64,000 nt of DNA from Cryobacterium sp. PAMC25264. GTDB lineage: Bacteria > Actinomycetota > Actinomycetes > Actinomycetales > Microbacteriaceae. Positions 44,475 to 53,705 of this stretch are shown in pieces (position 1 is the stretch's first letter; each line of letters opens with the position of its first letter). The position numbers and the translations under genes were made by a program. Below the pieces are notes generated by a model that was given only the letters and a program-made list of their open reading frames with translations, did no database searches and was not told where the DNA came from. Location: assembly GCF_019443325.1 (NCBI RefSeq), contig NZ_CP080383.1:682001-746000 (forward strand). The letters are read 5' to 3'.

Positions 44475-45296
44475 ATGCCGGCGTTGATCTTCGACTGCGA
44501 CGGGGTGCTCGCCGACACCGAACGGGACGGTCACCTGCCGGCGTTCAACCAGACCTTCGAGGAGTTCGGTGTGCCCGTGCACTGGAGCGACGCCGACTAC
44601 GCCGAGAAGGTGCAGATCGGCGGCGGCAAGGAACGCATGCGGAGCATCCTCACCCCCGACCTCGCCCGAAGGCTCGGCCTGCCCGACGACCCGGCCGCCT
44701 GGGCGGAGACGGTGCAGTCCTGGCACCGGCGGAAGACCGCGATCTACACCGAACGGGTGGCCGCCGGCGTGCTGCCGGCTCGACCGGGGGTGCGCCGGAT
44801 CACCGAGGAGGCGGTGGCCGCCGGCTGGACCCTCGCCGTGGCATCCACCTCGGCTGACGTGTCGGTTCGGGCGGTCCTCGAGCACGCCGTGGGGGAGGAA
44901 CTGGCCCGGCGGTTCGCGGTCTTCGCCGGGGATATCGTGCCGGCCAAGAAACCCGCCCCCGACATCTACCTGCATGCCCTCCGGGAGCTGGGCGTGAACC
45001 CGGCCCAGGCGCTCGTGATCGAGGACAGCGCGAACGGGCTGCAGGCCGCGCTCGCCGCCGGCCTGACCACCGTGGTCACCGTGAGCAGTTACACGGTGAA
45101 CGAGGACTTCGCCGGGGCGGCGCTCGTGGTCTCCTCGCTCGGCGACCCGGGCGGCCCGGCCGCGGAGGTGCTGAGCGACCCGGCGGGTGTCCGGCCCCAA
45201 CCGTACGTGCGGCTCGAGAACCTGGCCGCGATCCTGCAGGCGGCCCCGGGCGCATCCGCTGCCGCCGCAGCCGACACAGAAAGCGAGACACCATGA
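44475..45296 (+). CDS. HAD-superfamily (CbbY-like) sugar phosphatase
   Basis: A 273-residue HAD subfamily IA hydrolase. The nucleophile motif is FDCDGVLADTE with Asp7 and Asp9; motif II is AVASTSAD, motif III the KKPAPDIY Lys, and motif IV VIEDSANGLQAA. CbbY-type enzymes dephosphorylate sugar phosphates such as xylulose-1,5-bisphosphate, or are beta-phosphoglucomutase relatives. It starts one base after the aldolase stop and ends with ATGA overlap into dhaL. The Ala/Ser-rich last 20 residues are not conserved. Confidence 0.87.
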   Translation: MPALIFDCDGVLADTERDGHLPAFNQTFEEFGVPVHWSDADYAEKVQIGGGKERMRSILTPDLARRLGLPDDPAAWAETVQSWHRRKTAIYTERVAAGVLPARPGVRRITEEAVAAGWTLAVASTSADVSVRAVLEHAVGEELARRFAVFAGDIVPAKKPAPDIYLHALRELGVNPAQALVIEDSANGLQAALAAGLTTVVTVSSYTVNEDFAGAALVVSSLGDPGGPAAEVLSDPAGVRPQPYVRLENLAAILQAAPGASAAAAADTESETP

Positions 45297-46006
45297 CCAG
45301 CCTGGCCGACACCGAATTCGTGGTGCGCAGCATCGCGCAGACCACGGTCGACAACGAGAAGGAATTCGGGGACCTCGACGCCGTGGTCGGTGACGGGGAC
45401 TTCGGCTACTCACTCGCCCGCGGCTTCGAGATCGTGCTGGCGGACTGGGACAGCTTCGACCGCGCCAGCGCCAGCGTGTTCCTGCAGAAGGTCGGCATGG
45501 TCATCTCCGGGCGCATCGGCGGCACCTCGGGGCCGCTCTGGGGCACGGCGTTCCTGCGGGCGTCGATGGCCGTCAAGGGCACAGACCAGGTCAGCGGCGA
45601 TGACGTGGTCACCATGCTGCGGTCGGCGATCGACGGCATCAAGTCGCGCGGCAATTCGGATGTGGGCGACAAGACCCTGCTCGACGCGCTGGTTCCGGTG
45701 ACGGATGCGCTCGAGGAGGAGGTGCGGGCCGGCAGCCTGGCGCCCGCCACGCTGCACCGTCTGGCGGAGGTCGCCCGGCAGAGTTCCGACGCCACATCGA
45801 TGATGCAGGCCCGGCGCGGCCGGGCCAGCTACACGGGGGAGCGCAGCATCGGTTCGCCCGATCCGGGGGCCGTGGCCATCGCCGTGATCCTGGAGCGACT
45901 CAGCACCGAGTGGGACGCCCGGTCGAAGTCGGGTGCCGGCACGTCGACGGGTGTATCGAGCAGCACCCCAGCCGGCACTGACCGGCCGTCCAGCCACACG
46001 GACTGA
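45293..46006 (+). CDS. dhaL: Dihydroxyacetone kinase ADP-binding subunit DhaL
   Basis: A 237-residue all-alpha nucleotide-binding subunit of a dihydroxyacetone-type kinase. Motifs include the Mg-binding Asp cluster AVVGDGDFGYSL, the GTSGPLWG glycine loop, NSDVGDKTLLDAL and the ARRGRASYTGERSIGSPDPGA C-terminal block (family-typical pieces). DhaL donates phosphate either from ATP or from DhaM. No DhaM gene is present, so this would use ATP directly. The last 30 residues are Ser/Thr/Gly-rich and probably disordered. Start overlaps the HAD stop. Confidence 0.9.
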   Translation: MTSLADTEFVVRSIAQTTVDNEKEFGDLDAVVGDGDFGYSLARGFEIVLADWDSFDRASASVFLQKVGMVISGRIGGTSGPLWGTAFLRASMAVKGTDQVSGDDVVTMLRSAIDGIKSRGNSDVGDKTLLDALVPVTDALEEEVRAGSLAPATLHRLAEVARQSSDATSMMQARRGRASYTGERSIGSPDPGAVAIAVILERLSTEWDARSKSGAGTSTGVSSSTPAGTDRPSSHTD

Positions 46007-46109
46007 GCCACACCGACTGGCCACATCCGTTTCGCTGTCCGACCGACGTCGCACCGCCACAGACCGAGCACCGCATCCGACCGAGCACCGCCTGTCACGA
46101 GAGGGAGCC

Positions 46110-47105
46110 ATGAAGAAATTCGTCAACGACCCGAAGCAGTACGTCCCGGAGATGCTCAAGGGCATCGCCCTGGCCAACCCGGACACGCTGAAGTACGTGC
46201 CCGCGTACAACCTGATCATGCGCTCCGACAGCCCGAGCCCTGACCGGGTCTCGATCATCCAGGGCTCAGGCTCAGGGCACGAGCCGGCCCACGTGATGAC
46301 GGTGGGCCGCGGCATGCTCGACGCCGCGTGTCCCGGCGACGTGTTCTCGGCCCCGCCGATGGACTACGTCTACGAGACCACCAAGCTGCTGGCCTCGCCC
46401 AAGGGCGTGCTGCTGCTGGTCAACAACTACACCGGTGACCGGATGGCCTTCGAGATGGCCCAGGAGCTCAGTGCCGCCGACGGTGTGAACGTGAAGACCC
46501 TGTTCATCGACGACGACGTCGCCGTGCAGGACTCCACCTACACCGTGGGCCGGCGCGGAGTGGCCGGCAACTTCTTCGTGATGAAGGCCGTCGGCGCCGC
46601 CGCCGAGCAGGGCGCCGACCTCGACGAACTCGTGCGCATCGGCGAGAAGGTCGACAGCGTCACCCGCACCATGGGTATCGCCCTCACCTCCTGCACCCCG
46701 CCCGCCAAGGGCTCACCGCTGTTCGAGATCGGCGACGACGAGATCGAGGTGGGCGTGGGCATCCATGGCGAGCCCGGCCGGCGCCGCGCCAAGCTCACCA
46801 CGGCCAACGAGATGACCGACGAGTTGCTGGATGCGGTGGTCAACGACCTGCCGTACGTGGCGGGCGACCGGGTAGCCCTGATGATCAACGGGCTGGGCGG
46901 CACGCCCATCAGCGAGCTGTACATCCTGTACGGGCACGCGCACGAACGGCTCACCGAGCTGGGCATCACGGTGGGGCGCAGCTATGTGGGGGAGTACTGC
47001 ACCTCGCTGGACATGGCCGGTGCGTCGCTCACCCTGGTGCGGCTCGACGACGAGATCGAGGCCCTGCTGGAGGCACCCGCCGAGATCGCGGCGCGCATTT
47101 TCTGA
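46110..47105 (+). CDS. dhaK: Dihydroxyacetone kinase substrate-binding subunit DhaK
   Basis: A 331-residue DhaK subunit that binds the keto sugar covalently through a histidine. The conserved N-terminus MKKFVNDPKQYVPEML, the GSGSGHEPAH motif and GVGIHGEPG with His219 (the hemiaminal-forming His) are present. It begins with a GAGGGAG ribosome site, 103 bases after dhaL, with the repeated GACCGAGCACCGC between. The L-before-K gene order is reversed relative to common dhaKLM. Paralogous DhaKs in actinobacteria act on L-erythrulose or other tetroses, so the substrate may not be dihydroxyacetone. Confidence 0.92.
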   Translation: MKKFVNDPKQYVPEMLKGIALANPDTLKYVPAYNLIMRSDSPSPDRVSIIQGSGSGHEPAHVMTVGRGMLDAACPGDVFSAPPMDYVYETTKLLASPKGVLLLVNNYTGDRMAFEMAQELSAADGVNVKTLFIDDDVAVQDSTYTVGRRGVAGNFFVMKAVGAAAEQGADLDELVRIGEKVDSVTRTMGIALTSCTPPAKGSPLFEIGDDEIEVGVGIHGEPGRRRAKLTTANEMTDELLDAVVNDLPYVAGDRVALMINGLGGTPISELYILYGHAHERLTELGITVGRSYVGEYCTSLDMAGASLTLVRLDDEIEALLEAPAEIAARIF

Positions 47106-47126
47106 CCGCCGGCGCCGGCATGACGT

Positions 47127-47132
47127 TACTCT
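47127..47132 (+). promoter_or_regulatory. -10 box, leaderless promoter
   Basis: TACTCT, six bases, ATG at 47139; it argues for that ATG over the GTG at 47133. Confidence 0.65.
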
Positions 47133-47138
47133 GTGGCC

Positions 47139-47816
47139 ATGAGTGAGACACGCACAGACTGGTCAGAGACGCTTTTCGCCTTCGACGCCGCCACGAGATG
47201 GTTCGTGGCGGTGACCGCCGGCATCGCCGAACGCGCGGAGGGCGAGGAGGGGGTCTGGACTGAGGTCGGCCTGGGCGAGTGGAGTGTGCGCGACCTCGTC
47301 GGGCACACCAGCCGGGCGCTGTCCACCATCGAGACCTACCTCGACATCGCCGCAGAAGAGGATGCCGCGGGCGTGGCCGGAAGCATCACGGTCACGTCCC
47401 CGGCCGCCTACTACGAGCGCGCCCTCGCGGCCGGCACCCCCGAGGTGATCGCCCAGCGCGGACGCGAGACCGCCGCCACCCTCGGCGCGCGGCCGGCGGA
47501 GGCGGTGGCGGCGCTCGCCGCCCGGGTGCTGGCGCGGGTCGGCACACTCACCGGAGACGAGCCGGCCGACACCCCGGCCGGGCGCATCCGCATCGCCGAG
47601 TACCTGCCGTCCCGCACGGTGGAGCTCACGGTGCACACCAGCGACCTACTGCAGAGCCAGGGGGTGCCGGCCGCCGAGCAGACCGTGCCGGCGCCCGCCG
47701 CCGCCGCGACCCTGCACGTGCTCGCCGACCTCGCCGCCCAGAAGGGCGTCGCCGCGCCGCTGCTGCGTGCCGCCACCGGCCGGGCGCCGCTGGCCGCCGG
47801 CTTCACCGTGCTCTGA
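47139..47816 (+). CDS. Maleylpyruvate isomerase-like (DinB-fold) protein
   Basis: A 225-residue protein of the mycothiol-dependent maleylpyruvate isomerase/DinB four-helix group. The conserved piece is LGEWSVRDLVGHTSRAL, in which the His is a metal ligand; the IAEYLPSRTVELTVHTSDLL block supplies further ligands. In actinobacteria such proteins use mycothiol for detoxification or thiol transfer, but most members are uncharacterised. It is a lone gene. Confidence 0.82.
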   Translation: MSETRTDWSETLFAFDAATRWFVAVTAGIAERAEGEEGVWTEVGLGEWSVRDLVGHTSRALSTIETYLDIAAEEDAAGVAGSITVTSPAAYYERALAAGTPEVIAQRGRETAATLGARPAEAVAALAARVLARVGTLTGDEPADTPAGRIRIAEYLPSRTVELTVHTSDLLQSQGVPAAEQTVPAPAAAATLHVLADLAAQKGVAAPLLRAATGRAPLAAGFTVL

Positions 47817-47849
47817 GCATCGGTTCGCTCTCGTAGCGCAGCTTCGGTG

Positions 47850-47930
47850 TCGTGGCGCAGGTTAGCTGGCCACTTTTCGTGCGCCGGGAGGCCAATCGTG
47901 CGCCACGAGGTTCTCCCTGCGCCGCGAGCG
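47850..47930. repeat. Inverted repeats, GCGGCGCAG family second locus
   Basis: TCGTGGCGCA (47850-47859) pairs with TGCGCCACGA (47899-47908); CTGCGCCGCGAG follows at about 47918-47929, the same word as at 41798-41809. This fills the 160-base gap after the DinB-like gene. Confidence 0.65.
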
Positions 47931-47977
47931 CACGCCGGGGCGTCGATCGCGACCGCCCCGGGACGACCGCGGCCGGA

Positions 47978-50900
47978 CTACGCCGGGGCTGCCGATTCCC
48001 TCGCCTGGCGGGCGGCATCGAGGGCGGTCAGCTTCTCGTCCAAGCGGTCGAGCACCGCGTCCTGCTCGCCGAGCCACTCGGGCATCCACACGCGTTCCAC
48101 CGCGGGCCAGCCCATCAGCCGGGAGAGCACCTCCACGGGCAGACCGTCGCGGTCGGAGACCGTGCGACGGGCGGCCCAGGTGGGGCCGTCGAGCAGCACG
48201 GCCATCACCGGGTGCCCGGGCGCCCCGGCCGTGGCCACGCTGAGGTCCACCCGGAAGTCGGACAGGCCCACATCCGTCTGCACGGCGAAGCCGCGCTCGC
48301 GCAGCGCCTCGGCGATCTGCTCCCGGTGCCGGTCAAGCGCGCCCGACTGGCGTAGCGGGCTCGCGAGCCCGTCGGAGCCGCCCGCCGCCAGGTCGAGGTA
48401 GGCGCGCAGGTCCTTCACCCCGGCCGAGATGGTCTCCTCGGCGCGCAGATCCTGGGGGTCGAAACTACTGAACACGATCACCTGGCGGCGGGCCCGGGTG
48501 ATCGCCACGTTGAGCCGGCGCTCGCCGCCGGGCAGGTTGAGCGGGCCGAAGTTCAGCGGCAGCCGGCCGGACGCATCCGCGCTGAATGCGGTGGAGAACA
48601 GGATGGTGTCGCGTTCGTCGCCCTGCACATTCTCGAGATTCTTCACGAACAGGCCGTCGGTTTCGCTCTCGAGTGCCTGCACGATGCGGTCGTCGCCGCT
48701 GTCGCGCAGGCTCCCCTCGATGAGCGCGCGCTGCTGCACGTTGAACGTGATCACACCGATCGACGGGATGCTGTCGGGTTCGGCGGCGAACCGGGCCAGG
48801 ATCTCGGCCACGATAGCCCCGGCCTCCACCGGGTTGGTGCGGAGGTCCTTGCCCGTGCCGCTGCGGAGGAAGGTTCCGTCGACCCGGCGAAGGCTCACGC
48901 CGTAGCCGGCCACGCCGGGGACCGGCTCGGTTGCGGTGTCAGGGGCAGCGGCCACCGGGCCCGCGCCGTGGTGCGGCGCCGGGAACGACGACAACCGGTC
49001 GCGGTAGTACGCCCGGTTGCTGAAGGCGATGAGCGATTCGTCCTGGCTGCGGTAGTGCCAGGACAGCCACTTGCCGGGCACCTGAGCCTGCACGCACTCC
49101 GAGAGGATCGACTCCTCGTCGCGCACGAACTCCAGGGTTTCGCTGTCGTGATCGCCGGAGCCGATCGCGGACTCGGCGAACGAGGTGGGCGGCATCTGCT
49201 TACTGTCGCCGACGACCACCACCGAGCGCGCTCGTCCCATGGCGCCGACCGCATCGGACACCCGCACCTGCGATGCCTCGTCGAAGACGACGATGTCGAA
49301 GAGCCCGGCCTGAGCGGGGAAGAATCGGGCCACCGATTCCGGGCTCATCAGCATGCACGGCAGGATGTCGGTGATCAGGTCGCCGAATTCGTGCATGAGT
49401 TCGCGCACTCCCATGCCGCCGCGCTGGCGGTCGAGCTGACGCTTGAGCAGGCCCAGCCTCGCGGCGGACTCGGCGGACTCGGCGGCCGACGCCGACGCGG
49501 CCGTGCCGGCGGCCTCGGCGGGCGAGCCCACCCCGCCGATGCTGCGCCGCCGCAGCACGCTGTACGGGATGAACGTGGGCAGGTGCCGGCGCACGGCGCC
49601 GGAGGCGGTGGTGAACCGGGTGATCGAACGGTTCTGGGCGGCGGCGTCGAACTGCTCGAGGGTGGTGGCCTGGCCGCGTTCGGCCACGGATGCGGCGGCG
49701 AGTCCCTTCTCGAACGCCAGCCCGGCGTCGTCGGCGTCGACCTCGCCGCGGAGCACCGCCGCGTGGCCCGCCGTGAGCCCCAGGGCGCGGAGCGGCTCGA
49801 GGTGCTCGAGCAGGGCGACCCACCGGGTGAGGGAGGGCAGCCCGGGGGCCTGCGCGTCCCGCTCCTCGGCGCCGCGGGACCAGACGGCCACCAGTCCGCC
49901 GCCCGCGGCCCAGGCGGCGACGGCGGCCGGACCGGCGCCCGTCGCGGTCATCACGGACTGCAGGGCAAGCAGGGCCCGGTTCAGCGCCGCGGCCAGGTCG
50001 GCATCAGGTGTCGGGGTGCTGTCGAGGTAGTCGCGCAGGGCCGCCACGAAGTCGGCGCCGAGCTCCCGGTGGCCCGGCGCGACGGCACCGCCGGCCCAGC
50101 GCAGCCAGGCCAGTCGGGCGCTGAGCTCGTCGCGGCCGGTGTGCCCTGCGGAGCCGGCCAGCGGGTTCCAGTCGTCGGAGATGGTGACGCCGTCCACCAG
50201 GCGCACCCGCGCGCGTAGGGCCTGCAGCTGGCTCTGGCTGTCGGCCAGCTGGCCGGTGACGGTCGAGAGCGTTCCGAGGGGCACGGTGCTCCCGGGGATC
50301 AGCTCCGCGGACAGGCGCGCGAGCACGGCCTTCCGCCGGCCGCGGCGGCCGAAGAGGCTCGAGGCATCCGCTGCTTGCGCGTCGCGGTGCAGGGCCGCGG
50401 TGTCGAGCCGCAGGGCGTCCGGCTTGAGAACGGCCAGCGCCGGATGCGTCGCCTGCGCGAACGCGACGGTCGCCGCTTCGGCGTCGGCGGCGGTGGCCAC
50501 CCACGCGGGGGAGCGGGTTCCGTCGAGGGTGGCCAGGGGCACCCGCTCGGCGGCGGCGAGGCTGCTCAGGGTGACGAACTCGGTGGGGCTGGCCGCGCTG
50601 GACACGGCGGCGGCGGCTCGGTGACCGGCCGTGGCGGGGTCGTCGGCAGCGGCAGCGTCCGTGGACCCGGCCGTGGCCGGAGAGGTGGACCCGGCGACAG
50701 GCAGCGCCGCCAACGCCTCGTCGAGCGCGGCGGCGGCTCGGGCCACCGCCGGCAGGTCCAGCGGCGCGGCCGGCGGCGCGGTCACGAACGCCCACGGATG
50801 CTGCGGCCGCGGCCGCACCGGATCGGTCACGTCGGGCAGGTCGCGCAGCATCCGGCGCAGCTGGTCCAGCTCGTCGGCGGTGATACGCGCAGGCAGATCG

Positions 50901-53494
50901 GCCGGCACCGGCAGGGCCCGAACGTCGTCGCCGGCGGTGAGCTGCGCGGTGCGGGCGGAGTAGAACGACAGCCCCGCGTTGTTCTGCTCGTGCAGCCGGT
51001 CGGTGTACCGGGCCAGGCTGCGCCGGGCGGTGCCGAGCACGTCGAGGTCGTTCTTGAGGCCCTGCCCGTCCACGGTCACCTCGTGCTCGAGGGCCTGCCG
51101 GATCTGCGCGCGCACGGCTGCCGGTTTGGTGGCCAAGGCATGCAGGTCGAGCGCGAACGGCCCCATGCCCACCTCGTTCAGCCTGGCCTGCACCACCTGC
51201 AGGGCAGCGCGCTTCTCGGCCACGAAGAGCACCTTCTTGCCCTCGTACACGGCGCGGGTGAGCAGATTGGTGATGGTCTGAGACTTCCCGGTTCCGGGAG
51301 GGCCCTCGAGCACGAAGGTGCGCTCGGCGATGGCCTCGGCCACGGCGGCGAGCTGCGACGAGTCGCCCGGCACCGGGCATTCGGCGCCGAGAGCGTCCAG
51401 ATCGGCCGGCTCCGGCAGCGGCACTGGGTCGACGAACGGCTGGGTGGGCGTGTGCACGAGGTGGTTCACGAGCGAGTTCTGCGCCAGGGTTTCCCAGTTC
51501 TCGTCGAGGTCTTTCCACAGCCGGAACTTCGCGAACTGCAGGATCGACAGGTCGAGGGTTTCTTCCACCCGGAACGGCAGCCCGGCGGCCAGGAGGGCTT
51601 CGCGGGTGGCGCGGAAGGCGCCGACCAGGTCGATGCCTGAGGTGTCGGTGCGGGACGCGTCGTCCTGCGGGTTCTCCAGCCCGGGGATGCTGAGCCCGTG
51701 CAGCTGGCGCAGCTTCTCGAGCAGGCAGTAGTTGGGTGTGGACGCGCCGGCCTCGTCGAGCCGCACCCGGTAGTCGCCGCCCCGGCCGGCCGGTTCGAGC
51801 ACCACGGGCACGAGCACGAGGGGGCTGCGCAGTTCCCGGTCGTTGGCGGTCCAGACCAACGATCCGAAGGCCAGGTAGAGGTTGTTGGCACCGGTCTCCT
51901 GCACCACGGTGCGTGCCTTGTATGCCAGCGCGCGCAGCTTCGTGGCGTAGGCGGCGTCGGTGACGTCGGCATAGACGGCCTTCTTGCCGGCCAGCAGGGC
52001 GGCAAGTTGGTCGGTGGGCAGGTCACGACCGAAACGGATGCCGCGCTCCTTGTCGGTCGAGGACATCCGGTCCGCCGGCAGCAGGGTCAGCCCGGTTCCG
52101 CCGGTGACGAGGTCCTCAAGGTCGGCGAGGTGCCGGTCGGGCACCGTGAGGGCCAGGGCGCCTCGCTTGGTGAAGTTGATCAGCCGGTTGCGCAGGCTGA
52201 GGTCGAGCAGGGCGTTCTTCCACTGTGTGATGCGGGGCGGGGCGAGACGGGTCGGTGTATTCGACTCCGCGGCCGCCGCGTCGGCGGACGGCGCATCCGT
52301 CAAGATCGCAGCCGGCACGCCTGACCCCGGCGAACCCGGCCGGTACTCGGTGACGAGCACCGTGCCGTCGCCGGTCACGGTGTGGGCGGGCAGCGGCAGG
52401 ATATGCGTGCGCCGCGCCTGCACCACGTCGACGACGCCGATCACATTGCTCAGGTCGGTGAGGCGTTCCAGGTAGGGGGAGCGCTGCGCCTCGGCGAAGC
52501 TGGCCGGGCGGCCGGCGCCCTGATCGGTGACCTGGGTGGTCTCCACGAGCCGGATCAGGTCGAGGTCGATGAGGTTGATCACCTCGGCCACATCGGTGAG
52601 GGCCGGAGCCCCCAGGGTTTCCTCCTCCCGCCAGTAGCCCAGGAATGCGTGCCCGGTGACGATCCAGAGCAGCGGGTGCAGGCCGGCCTGTTCGAGGGCC
52701 GCGGCCATCACGACGACGGTGTCCAGGCAGGTGCCGACCCCACCCGTCGTGCTGATCGAGCCGGTCGCGCCGGCAGCGCTCTCGGCGTCGATCCCGCCGG
52801 AGCCGAGCACCTCGCCGGGGGTGCGTACCTTCTGGCCGTCGTCGGCCCAGCTGGCCGGCGGTGTGGCGTAGCGGATGCCCCGGGCGCGCATGGCTTCGAA
52901 GACTGCTTCCACCACCTGGTCGACCCGCTCCGGTCCGGCCTGGTAGCCGGGCATCGAGGCAGATCCAGTGCTGTCCTCGAGCAGCACGGCGGCCTCACCG
53001 AGCAGGGTGGCGACGGCCGGATGGTTGGGCAGTACGTGCGCCGAGAGCATCTCCAGAGCCAGGTCCACCGGCCGGGCGACCCACTGCTGGGCGGCCAGCA
53101 GCTGGATCGGCTCGTCGGCGTGCGCGGCGACGACGCCGTCGATCAGCAGGCTGGCCCGGATCGTGGCGGGCCGCTGCTCCTCGACGAGCAGCATCGCGGC
53201 GGGATCGACGGTGAGGGAGACATCCGTGAAGGTCGCGGTGCGGGCGGCAGCGAGGTCGACGAGCAGGTCGCGCGCGCTCCCGAGGGTGTCGCCGGCGCTG
53301 ACCACCTCGAGCCGCAGCACGGCTTCACGCACGGCCGCGCCGCGGTTGTCGACCTCGACCCGCCCCACGACGTTGATGCGGTTGTGGGCCAGGGCGTAGC
53401 TCAGAACGGGCGTCACGGAGAGGGCGATGGTGAGGTCATGGGCAGTGCGGACGCCGGGCTGGGGGATGCTCGAGTCCTGTTCGGTCGATTCCAC
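47978..53494 (-). CDS. DUF4011 helicase with transglutaminase-like and REase-like domains
   Basis: A 1838-residue multidomain protein. Order: N-terminal beta-rich region (1-150); transglutaminase-like domain (about 180-330) with Cys and His in GTCLDTVVVMAAALEQAG and VTGHAFLGYW; DUF4011 (from about 410, RITQWKNALLDLSLRNRLIN); superfamily 1 helicase with Walker A GPPGTGKS at about 731-738, a long Ala-rich coiled insert, Walker B VVFDEASQV near 1403, and motifs GDSKQMPPTSF, WHYRSQDESL, QGDERDTILFS and VAITRARRQV; and a C-terminal nuclease-like domain (about 1740-1838, FAVQTDVGLSDFRVDLSVA) of the MTES_1575 REase type. GTG 53494 follows GAGGAG. A nucleic acid surveillance or antiviral role is inferred; no partner gene is present. 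Confidence 0.9.
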   Translation of the reverse strand: MESTEQDSSIPQPGVRTAHDLTIALSVTPVLSYALAHNRINVVGRVEVDNRGAAVREAVLRLEVVSAGDTLGSARDLLVDLAAARTATFTDVSLTVDPAAMLLVEEQRPATIRASLLIDGVVAAHADEPIQLLAAQQWVARPVDLALEMLSAHVLPNHPAVATLLGEAAVLLEDSTGSASMPGYQAGPERVDQVVEAVFEAMRARGIRYATPPASWADDGQKVRTPGEVLGSGGIDAESAAGATGSISTTGGVGTCLDTVVVMAAALEQAGLHPLLWIVTGHAFLGYWREEETLGAPALTDVAEVINLIDLDLIRLVETTQVTDQGAGRPASFAEAQRSPYLERLTDLSNVIGVVDVVQARRTHILPLPAHTVTGDGTVLVTEYRPGSPGSGVPAAILTDAPSADAAAAESNTPTRLAPPRITQWKNALLDLSLRNRLINFTKRGALALTVPDRHLADLEDLVTGGTGLTLLPADRMSSTDKERGIRFGRDLPTDQLAALLAGKKAVYADVTDAAYATKLRALAYKARTVVQETGANNLYLAFGSLVWTANDRELRSPLVLVPVVLEPAGRGGDYRVRLDEAGASTPNYCLLEKLRQLHGLSIPGLENPQDDASRTDTSGIDLVGAFRATREALLAAGLPFRVEETLDLSILQFAKFRLWKDLDENWETLAQNSLVNHLVHTPTQPFVDPVPLPEPADLDALGAECPVPGDSSQLAAVAEAIAERTFVLEGPPGTGKSQTITNLLTRAVYEGKKVLFVAEKRAALQVVQARLNEVGMGPFALDLHALATKPAAVRAQIRQALEHEVTVDGQGLKNDLDVLGTARRSLARYTDRLHEQNNAGLSFYSARTAQLTAGDDVRALPVPADLPARITADELDQLRRMLRDLPDVTDPVRPRPQHPWAFVTAPPAAPLDLPAVARAAAALDEALAALPVAGSTSPATAGSTDAAAADDPATAGHRAAAAVSSAASPTEFVTLSSLAAAERVPLATLDGTRSPAWVATAADAEAATVAFAQATHPALAVLKPDALRLDTAALHRDAQAADASSLFGRRGRRKAVLARLSAELIPGSTVPLGTLSTVTGQLADSQSQLQALRARVRLVDGVTISDDWNPLAGSAGHTGRDELSARLAWLRWAGGAVAPGHRELGADFVAALRDYLDSTPTPDADLAAALNRALLALQSVMTATGAGPAAVAAWAAGGGLVAVWSRGAEERDAQAPGLPSLTRWVALLEHLEPLRALGLTAGHAAVLRGEVDADDAGLAFEKGLAAASVAERGQATTLEQFDAAAQNRSITRFTTASGAVRRHLPTFIPYSVLRRRSIGGVGSPAEAAGTAASASAAESAESAARLGLLKRQLDRQRGGMGVRELMHEFGDLITDILPCMLMSPESVARFFPAQAGLFDIVVFDEASQVRVSDAVGAMGRARSVVVVGDSKQMPPTSFAESAIGSGDHDSETLEFVRDEESILSECVQAQVPGKWLSWHYRSQDESLIAFSNRAYYRDRLSSFPAPHHGAGPVAAAPDTATEPVPGVAGYGVSLRRVDGTFLRSGTGKDLRTNPVEAGAIVAEILARFAAEPDSIPSIGVITFNVQQRALIEGSLRDSGDDRIVQALESETDGLFVKNLENVQGDERDTILFSTAFSADASGRLPLNFGPLNLPGGERRLNVAITRARRQVIVFSSFDPQDLRAEETISAGVKDLRAYLDLAAGGSDGLASPLRQSGALDRHREQIAEALRERGFAVQTDVGLSDFRVDLSVATAGAPGHPVMAVLLDGPTWAARRTVSDRDGLPVEVLSRLMGWPAVERVWMPEWLGEQDAVLDRLDEKLTALDAARQARESAAPA

Positions 53495-53610
53495 GTGATT
53501 CTCCTCGTCGTGCCGGATGCTGCTGTGCGTGACCCTCTCAGAGGGGCATCCAGTCAATCATCGGTGACGAGAGGAACCCTCTCGACCCGCCAGCGGCGAG
53601 CGAACTCTGC

Positions 53611-53616
53611 TAGTCT
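53611..53616 (+). promoter_or_regulatory. -10 box of rpsO with a roughly 80-base leader
   Basis: TAGTCT, followed by a leader up to the rpsO ATG at 53706 that includes GGTTGCCGTTCAACGGCC (a small stem) and the ribosome site AAAGGGG. S15 leaders often bind S15 itself; whether this one does is untested. Confidence 0.45.
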
Positions 53617-53705
53617 CTTGAGGTTGCCGTTCAACGGCCGCGGATAAAGAGAGCTCAGGCATTCTGCCCCGAGCACCGCGCAGTGAGAGAAAGGGGATCC
53701 CATCT

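Noticed and set aside
47978..53494. Defence island around the DUF4011 helicase
   Set aside because: Its neighbours are rpsO and a DinB-like gene; no restriction, toxin or phage-related genes are near.
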